Assembly (NCBI RefSeq): GCF_014529535.1
Contig: NW_023503409.1
Coordinates: forward strand, 1,860,390-1,924,389
Direction: 5' to 3'
DNA length: 64,000 bases
From: Bradysia coprophila
Lineage: Eukaryota; Arthropoda; Insecta; Diptera; Sciaridae
Shown: piece after piece, positions 57,685 through 64,000 of the stretch
Layout: the number at the start of each line of letters is the position of its first letter
Numbering within the stretch: the first letter of the stretch is position 1
Position numbers and translations under genes: made by a program
The notes under the pieces: model-generated
Told to the model about the DNA's origin: nothing
Seen by the model: the letters and a program-made list of their open reading frames with translations, nothing else
Databases searched by the model: none

Positions 57685-59989
57685 CTGAAAAATGTAGAGA
57701 CTTTATTCATTTTGTTGTTTATTCATTTGAAAGAAACCATCAAGCCTTTGTGGCGTGACATAAAGAAAATAACGTTTAAGTGTTTGCTGGTTTTTGAGCC
57801 AGGGCATTGTGTTGGTCAAACTTCAAACAATATACAAAAAAGAGACAATGCTGAATTAAATTGATGAAAACCGTTCAAGATGTATTCAAAGAACATTTTC
57901 CATCTCTATTGAAATAGTCAATTTCTTTCAAACATTCAAACATTCGTATGAAAAGAACCTGAAAGGAATGACCACTCCAACAAAGGCATCACAATTGATC
58001 AGTACACAATAATGATATCTGAATTTTCTATATACAACTAACTCACATCTAAACAACCATTTTTAATAAATAGCTACGACATTAAATTAAGGCTTAAGAC
58101 TTTATCACCATATTTCATAGTAAATTGCCAATGGTTCATTACCATATGAATTGGACGATATGAAATTCAACCTGAAAAAACTACATGGATCTTATTAACT
58201 TGTCGGCTTACGAGAGATTTTTGTTTTCAGCTGAACGGACCATTCAATACACATATTGATTTGAAGAATATTTATACAGACACCTTTGAAACAGACAAAA
58301 CATAAAACGATAGCCAGATTTATATCATCCTAATGCGTACACCGTAACGGTGTATAAACACAGGTATTTTGATCTTGTTGCATCAATTGGTATTGTCGAC
58401 AATTCGATTCGATTCAAGATTGATTTAGGTTAAATCATAAATTCGATTTTTTCATAAATTTGATAAATATTGATTTTCACAAGTAACTGTAAATTTTCTG
58501 CCAAAAACCAGTAAAAAAAACAACGACAAATTCCAAAGAAAATTCGTCATTTTGTTCTTGATGATGTAATTTCCTCATCACGATGTTAATGCCTCTTCAT
58601 TTCAACAACATCATTGGTAGATTTTTCAAATTCCAAACTTTACGCAGAAACTTTTAGTCTGTGTGTATCTATTAGACGGTCTCGCCGGTAAAACTTTATT
58701 TTGCTGTAGACTTCTGATTCAAATTTCTATATGGGAGATAGCAGCACGTGAATTACATCTTTATAATGACTATCGATTGACCAAACCCAAAATCCATAAA
58801 TTGTTATTAAAGTAACAATTAACTTAGATGCTTGAGCCGTTTGAGAAAATAAAAATTCGAAATGCTAATACCATTTCTTTTGGGAGACTTCTTTTTCTCT
58901 TTCTCTTGGATTTTGTTACCAAAATGTTATGTGTTGTTGTTTATGGATTATGACTGCGTGTGCGATGTTTTGTGTGTTTTTGAAATTTGATCCGTGCCTC
59001 ATTAATGGGTAATAAATTTGATTCGATAAATAGCGACTCATTTCGATGGAATGCATTGTTGTTGATCGAAAATATGATTCAAGACAAAAAGTTGGAAATA
59101 TTATGAAAAGAATTGTTATCGCTTCGCTTACACTTGTGATGTTTATTCGCTTCCTTTACGCACTCAGCGAGTATATTTTATGTTCAGTTTAATTGTGTTG
59201 TCTCTTCACGTATAGAGCTAATTAGACTAAACATTTTATTATACCACAAACCTATAAAACAATGCAAGTTGCCAAGCAATTGCATGTGAATGGCTTATAC
59301 AAATATACCCACAAAAGGTCATAATTTGTTTTGAATACACAGCAAACAGTGAGTTTATACAGTTTTCTGCTCTATATTGTCTATTTGGATTATATTCGTT
59401 AGTCAGGTGGAAGTTGCAATCAAGAGTTCAACTGCAACCCATAAAACGCCCATATGTAAAACACTAAAACAATGTTGCATAACAGGTTGCACATCACTAC
59501 CAATTATGCAACAACGAAATGCTCTAAACCATGTACGAAAACAGAGGAAAATTGCATTCGAGCAACAATTTTTGTGTTGTCTTTTTTCGTCTGTGCCTCA
59601 TACGTGGATAAAATAAACATTTCAGAAGAAAACAAATGCATTTTTCATTGCAATAATTGCATAATTGTCATTTACCGATTGTTACAATGCATAGTGAATT
59701 AGAATTAGGTAAGTAACAGAAAGAAATGAGAGCATTAGGTGACGCCAAAATCATGTTCGAAAACGTGAGTTAAAGTGAGGATTATGTGGGAATGGAGATT
59801 TTGAGGGTGGTTCAGGTGTCTTACGATTTTTTCATCTTATAAAATGTTTTCGCGAATCCTTGATCCATGAACTAAAGCTGAAGTTCTACCTACTTTACAA
59901 TAGAACAAATGGTGGAAATGGCCCTTCTTGTGTGAAATTTATCGGTCGAGGCGTAGCCGAGTGCCATTTCTACCTTCTATTATATGATT
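57685..59989. other. Upstream of the last visible exon of the membrane-protein gene; no coding sequence found
   Basis: This is probably an intron of the membrane-protein gene, since the exon at 57551-57684 starts with a splice acceptor and needs an upstream exon leaving one base. A+T-rich, with a CGAGGCGTAGCCGAG motif near 59947 just outside the next palindrome. Open stretches at 59377-59702 have no recognisable features. Confidence 0.4.
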
Positions 59990-60540
59990 ATCCCGGCAAA
60001 AACTCTTTCAGAGCAAAGTTGGACGCAGTCTACAGTCTATATGTGTGATAACTTCTAAAACAAGTGATATCGCTAGAGGTGACGCTGTCAGCGTCGTTAC
60101 GCAAAATTGAATTTCACAGCCAATTAATTGAAATTAGCTGATCTAGTTTTCCAAACCATTCGCCAATTTTTTTTTCATAAAAAATTTTAACCAACAGAAT
60201 TTTGACTGAAAAATTTTCAACAAAAAATTCTGCGTCGCATGTGGCAGATTAAATGTTCTCGTAGGTTTGTCCGTGAGCATCTGCCACTTTGCGACGCAGA
60301 ATTTTTTGTTGAAAATTTTTCAGTCAAAATTCTGTTGGTTAAAATTTTTTCTGAAAAAAAAAATTGGCGAATGGTTTGGAAAACTAGATCAGCTAATTTC
60401 AATTAATTGGCTGTGAAATTCAATTTTGCGTAACGACGCTGACAGCGTCACCTCTAGCGATATCACTTGTTTTAGAAGTTATCACACATATAGACTGTAG
60501 ACTGCGTCCAACTTTGCTCTGAAAGAGTTTTTGCCGGGAT
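59990..60540. repeat. 551-bp near-perfect palindrome
   Basis: The left arm ATCCCGGCAAAAACTC ... GCGTCGCA (59990-60240) and the right arm TGCGACGCAGAA ... TTTTTGCCGGGAT (60288-60540) are inverse copies with very few mismatches. The loop is about 45 bases, itself closed by GTGGCAGA/TCTGCCAC. Each arm contains GACGCTGTCAGCGTC, a perfect small hairpin. GTTTTAGAAGTTA recurs in direct orientation just outside the right end. No coding capacity. Confidence 0.88.
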
Positions 60541-61601
60541 ATCAGTCGTTTTAGAAGTTAAGTCGGAAGTTGACGAAAATTAGAGGTGTGTGCCGGTTTT
60601 AAAATAGTCGGCGGCGGTGCGCCGACTGGTAAGGGATCGGCGGCGGCTAAATTATTTCAGAACGGCACATTGACTTAGTGTCAAACTTCGAAAGAACTCA
60701 GCTGATAACATTGTGATGCTGAGTTGCATAAAGTTGTTTTAGTAACACGCTAATACGTACCAATGATGAAATGGTCCATAATTGTGAACAAAAATAGTGT
60801 TGATAATCAAGGCTCCACATTTTGTCTCTTTTTATACACTTTAGGGTATGCAAAAATTTCAAAAGTCTTTTTGTTACGCTAATTTTGCACATCTTTGATT
60901 TGAAATGTTTCAAGTATGTGCATGTTGTCAAAATTCGCAATAGTAAAGTCTACCTCTACACAGTAATCTTTGCATAAAATGCGTAATGTGCAGTGCCGCA
61001 TCTAGTATACTCATACTCAGTGCTCCGGACCATTCTAACCTAGCGCACTTACGATCTATATCCATAGGATACCAATATTAGTTGTAAGACGCCGCTCAAT
61101 GAAACCATATTTTACTTTGAAGTAAAAAAGTTGGTGCAATATTACGTCTTCTTGTGAAGATGTGACACTGTTAATTTTTTAAGTTATGGACTATGTATGC
61201 AAATGATTTTATTCTGCCGCTATTTTGAGCATAAAAATGTTTATACTAATTATGCAAAAATAAAAGATATCAATAAATATCGTTTCATCTATAAATTTAT
61301 TCATTACTTCATATGAAACCTTGAAATATGTTTATGAACATTGTAAGAGTAACATTTGAAGTCGTATTCCAAATTTTTATTAAAATCGTTGTAAATGTTG
61401 CACACATTACAAATGCAAATAATATGAAAACCTATATTCTATATAACTTAACGTGTAGAAACGCTTTCATAGAAGAGAACATATACATTTTTAGCCAAAC
61501 GTGGCCAACGTTTTGTCGTTAAGTTTGTATCATTGAGAAGGTGTCATTGATTCCGAATTGTAATGTAAGCTGTGTAGTGACCGCTATGTTGACTATTCCC
61601 T
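60541..61601. other. Spacer with a GC-rich patch
   Basis: GTCGGCGGCGGTGCGCCGAC near 60608 and GATCGGCGGCGGC near 60635 stand out against the A+T-rich background. The rest has no supported gene or repeat. Confidence 0.4.
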
Positions 61602-62595
61602 GAAAATTTGACGAAATTCGAAAATTTGACGAAATTCGAAAATTTGACGAAATTTTAAAATTTAACGAAAATCGAAAATTTGAAGAAAATCGAAAATTTG
61701 ACGAAAATCGAAAATTTGATGAAAATCGAAAATTTGACGTAAATCGAAAATTTGACGAAAATTGAAAATTTGACAAAAATTGAAAATTTGACAAAATTTT
61801 AAAATTTAACGAAAATCGAAAATTTGACGAAAATCGAAAATTTGACGAAAATCGAAAATTTGACGAAAATCGAAAATTTGATGAAAATCGAAAATTTGAC
61901 AAAAATTGAAAATTTGACGAAATTTGAAAATTTGACAAAAATTGAAAATTTGACGAAATTCGAAAATTTGACGAAATTTGACGAAATTCGAAAATTTGAC
62001 GAAATTTGACGAAATTCGAAAATTTGACGAAATTCGAAAATTTGACGAAATTCAAAAATTTGACGAAATTCGAAAATTTGACGAAATTCGAAAATTTGAC
62101 GAAATTCGAAAATTTGACGAAAATCGAAAATTTGACGAAAATCGAAAATTTGACGAAATTTGAAAATTTAACGAAAATCGAAAATTTGACGAAATTTGAC
62201 GAAATTCGAAAATTTGACGAAATTTGACGAAATTCGAAAATTTGACGAAATTCGAAAATTTGACGAAATTCGAAAATTTGACGAAAATCGAAAATTTGAC
62301 GAAAATCGAAAATTTGACGAAATTTGAAAATTTGACGAAATTCGAAAATTTGACGAAATTTGACGAAATTTGAAAATTTGACGAAATTTGACGAAATTCG
62401 AAAATTTGACGAAATTCGAAAATTTGACGAAGAAAGTAATTCTCTATCTGCCACCATTCGAAATTCGAAAATTTGACGAAATTCGAAAATTTGACGAAAA
62501 TCGAAAATTTGACGAAAATCGAAAATTTGACGAAATTTGAAAATTTGACGAAATTTAACGAAAATCGAAAATTTGACGAAATTCGAAAATTTGAC
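61602..62595. repeat. 18-bp minisatellite array
   Basis: About one kilobase of head-to-tail copies of an 18-bp unit in two main variants, GACGAAATTCGAAAATTT and GACGAAAATCGAAAATTT. They are interrupted by 10-base partial insertions (GACGAAATTT) and, near 62429, by a block shared with the 132-bp repeat that follows. Long apparent reading frames here (up to 312 codons) are artefacts: the unit lacks stop codons in all three minus-strand frames. Confidence 0.93.
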
Positions 62596-62890
62596 GAAGA
62601 AAGTAATTCTCTATCTGCCACCATTCAAGAAATATCTCCAAAACCCCAATTGACCCACCCATTTCCAACTTTCGACATTTTTCGCAAATGCCCTTCTTTT
62701 CTACTCGTAAAACTCTGAGACTTTGCCGAAGAAAGTAACTCTCTATCTGCCACCATTCAAGAAATACCTCTAAAAACATAATTGACCCACCCATTTCCAA
62801 CTTTCGACATTTTTCACATATGCCAATGTGTTCTACTCGTAAAACTCTGAGACTTTGCCGAAGAAAGTAAATCTCTATCTCTCATAAGCC
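62596..62890. repeat. 132-bp tandem repeat, two copies and part of a third
   Basis: GAAGAAAGTAA(T/C/A)TCTCTATCT starts at 62596, 62728 and 62860, a strict 132-base period. Shared internal blocks are CACCATTCAAGAAATA, TTGACCCACCCATTTCCAAC and CGTAAAACTCTGAGACTTTG. The first 30 bases also occur inside the minisatellite at 62429. Confidence 0.88.
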
Positions 62891-63310
62891 AAAAAATATT
62901 AGTCCTTTCATCCTACGCTCGAGTAGCTCAAAATTTGGTCACTCTGACTACTCTAGCTCAACCAAATCTGCACCAATTTTTCTAATTATTTTTTTGTTCG
63001 ATTCGTGTGGCGAATACCTTTCATTTGATGGGTCACACGCCCCTGCAGGTTTCAATACAGCTGAGCTACAGCTGAAAACGCGTTCCCGACCCTCGAAAAC
63101 CACACTCAGAAACCACTTCGAGGCCAATAAAACAAAATTCTGGTTTTTCCTGGGGTAGTGGCGTAGCACATTTTCATTTTTATGCCCACCCTGAGGTTCC
63201 TGCAAAATTTCATGGAGATTGGCTGACTAGTTTCCGAGATCGACCGTCGATAGATAGACAGATAGACAGATAGGCAGATAGACAGATAGACAGATAGACA
63301 GATAGAAACA
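62891..63310. repeat. Dispersed-repeat tail ending in a GATAGACA microsatellite
   Basis: Non-coding sequence with the look of a retroelement or SINE 3' part (ATGGAGATTGGCTGACTAGT, TTTCCGAGATCGACCGTCGA) ends in a run of GATAGACA units at about 63249-63306, one of which is mutated to GATAGGCA. Many insect dispersed repeats end this way. I cannot name the family. Confidence 0.55.
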
Positions 63311-64000
63311 TACAGAGTAAGTTGAAAGATTTTGATTGTTTGGAAAACGTTAATTTGGTGCATTTTCTATGAAAAGTGCCAATTTTAAAACGATGTATCT
63401 CCGGCAATTTTAAAGTTACATAGTCGAGTGATAGCTCGTTTTGCTCGTATTTGAAGCGCGAATAAGATAGAATAGGATTTGTGGTGATACAGGCCAAAGG
63501 AAAGAAACTTAAATTCTCGCCTATATATAGTTGCCGCGTCTCAAACAAATTTCTTCGTTCTTTTTTTGGAAGTTAGACTGCGTCAAGTCCTCCGCTATCG
63601 CTCCGGACATGATTGATTAATTGGATTAGTGGTTATTCCGGCAAAAGTTTTTAATTTTAACTAGCTTTCGACAATCATTTGTTGTCATCATCAGGGCTAA
63701 CTAGTTACTAAACCATTTTCAAAGCTTTCTATTATATCTTACATAAATTACTTATAAATTTAACAGAATATCCTTTAATCGGACTTCGCCAAATTTCTTC
63801 CACAAAACAAACATAAAAACCGTTAAAAAGTTGCAGTGTTTACATTCCATAAAATTTCGCCTAAATGTTTTAATCCACTAATGGATCTGTGTTCACCGCA
63901 AATGTAAGAAAATATAAAATTTCCTCCATAAAAGATAAATTCAGCGAAGTTATTTAAAACAGCTCAGTAATGCGATGAAGCAATAATACGTAAAGTGAAA
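63311..64000. other. Right end of the window, no gene seen
   Basis: A+T-rich sequence. A TTCCGGCAAAAGTTTTTAA stretch at about 63635 resembles the outer edge of the 551-bp palindrome (CCCGGCAAAAACTCTTT). AACTAGC near 63659 and GCTAACTAGTT near 63696 are mutually inverted and could be an element end. Confidence 0.35.

Noticed and set aside
61602-62595. Regularly repeated array resembling a CRISPR
   Set aside because: There are no unique spacers between repeats, the unit is 18 bp head-to-tail, and the window is eukaryotic.
61519-62624. Open frames of 312 and 190 codons on the minus strand, and shorter ones on plus
   Set aside because: They consist only of the 18-bp minisatellite, which lacks stops in all minus-strand frames; the repeated KFSNFV-type peptides are not a credible gene.
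63106-63548. Frames with a LSVYLSICLS repeat
   Set aside because: Translation of the GATAGACA microsatellite.
1-64000. tRNA, rRNA or other structured RNA genes
   Set aside because: I scanned for tRNA-like A/B boxes and conserved rRNA stretches by eye and saw none; this does not exclude small RNAs.

Overview
This is a eukaryotic, A+T-rich window. Genes have many small exons with GT..AG borders, introns are often only 50-80 bases, AATAAA signals follow the stops, and short inverted-repeat elements are abundant. The protein sequences (acetyl-CoA carboxylase, Eps-15, a C3orf38-type protein, an STPR-domain protein) are insect-like. Carboxylase stretches read very close to Diptera. I infer a dipteran, possibly a lower fly such as a gnat, but the species cannot be fixed from sequence alone.

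Layout: (1) 1-237, + strand: last two exons of a gene ending in a SOCS box. (2) 2575-3402, - strand: an intronless cytosolic sulfotransferase. (3) 4625-7189, - strand: an 854-residue protein with nine AT-hooks in a nearly identical 453-bp triplication, followed by an STPR-like repeat domain. (4) 7190-11200: repeats and degenerate sequence. (5) 11201-23609, - strand: the complete acetyl-CoA carboxylase gene, 15 exons in one isoform. Three further upstream exons give an alternative N-terminus with a transmembrane segment. (6) 27595-28068 and 28776-29743, - strand: a small KEN-box protein and a C3orf38-type NTF2-like protein. (7) 30691-40897, + strand: Eps-15 in 16 exons. (8) 42214-43499, - strand: an unrecognised 397-residue protein. 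(9) 47358-57684, - strand: the 3' five exons of a large single-pass membrane protein with a long disordered cytoplasmic tail. (10) 57685-64000: repeat-rich sequence with a 551-bp palindrome, an 18-bp minisatellite, a 132-bp tandem repeat and a GATAGACA microsatellite.

The genes do not form a pathway. They are ordinary metabolic, endocytic and signalling genes placed side by side. Exon borders were set by hand from splice consensus plus reading-phase continuity; all multi-exon models for which both ends are in the window come out as whole codons.

The most interesting items are the carboxylase isoform with a predicted membrane anchor, the AT-hook/STPR architecture, a 969-bp near-perfect hairpin inside an intron of the membrane-protein gene, and two sizeable genes I could not assign to a family.
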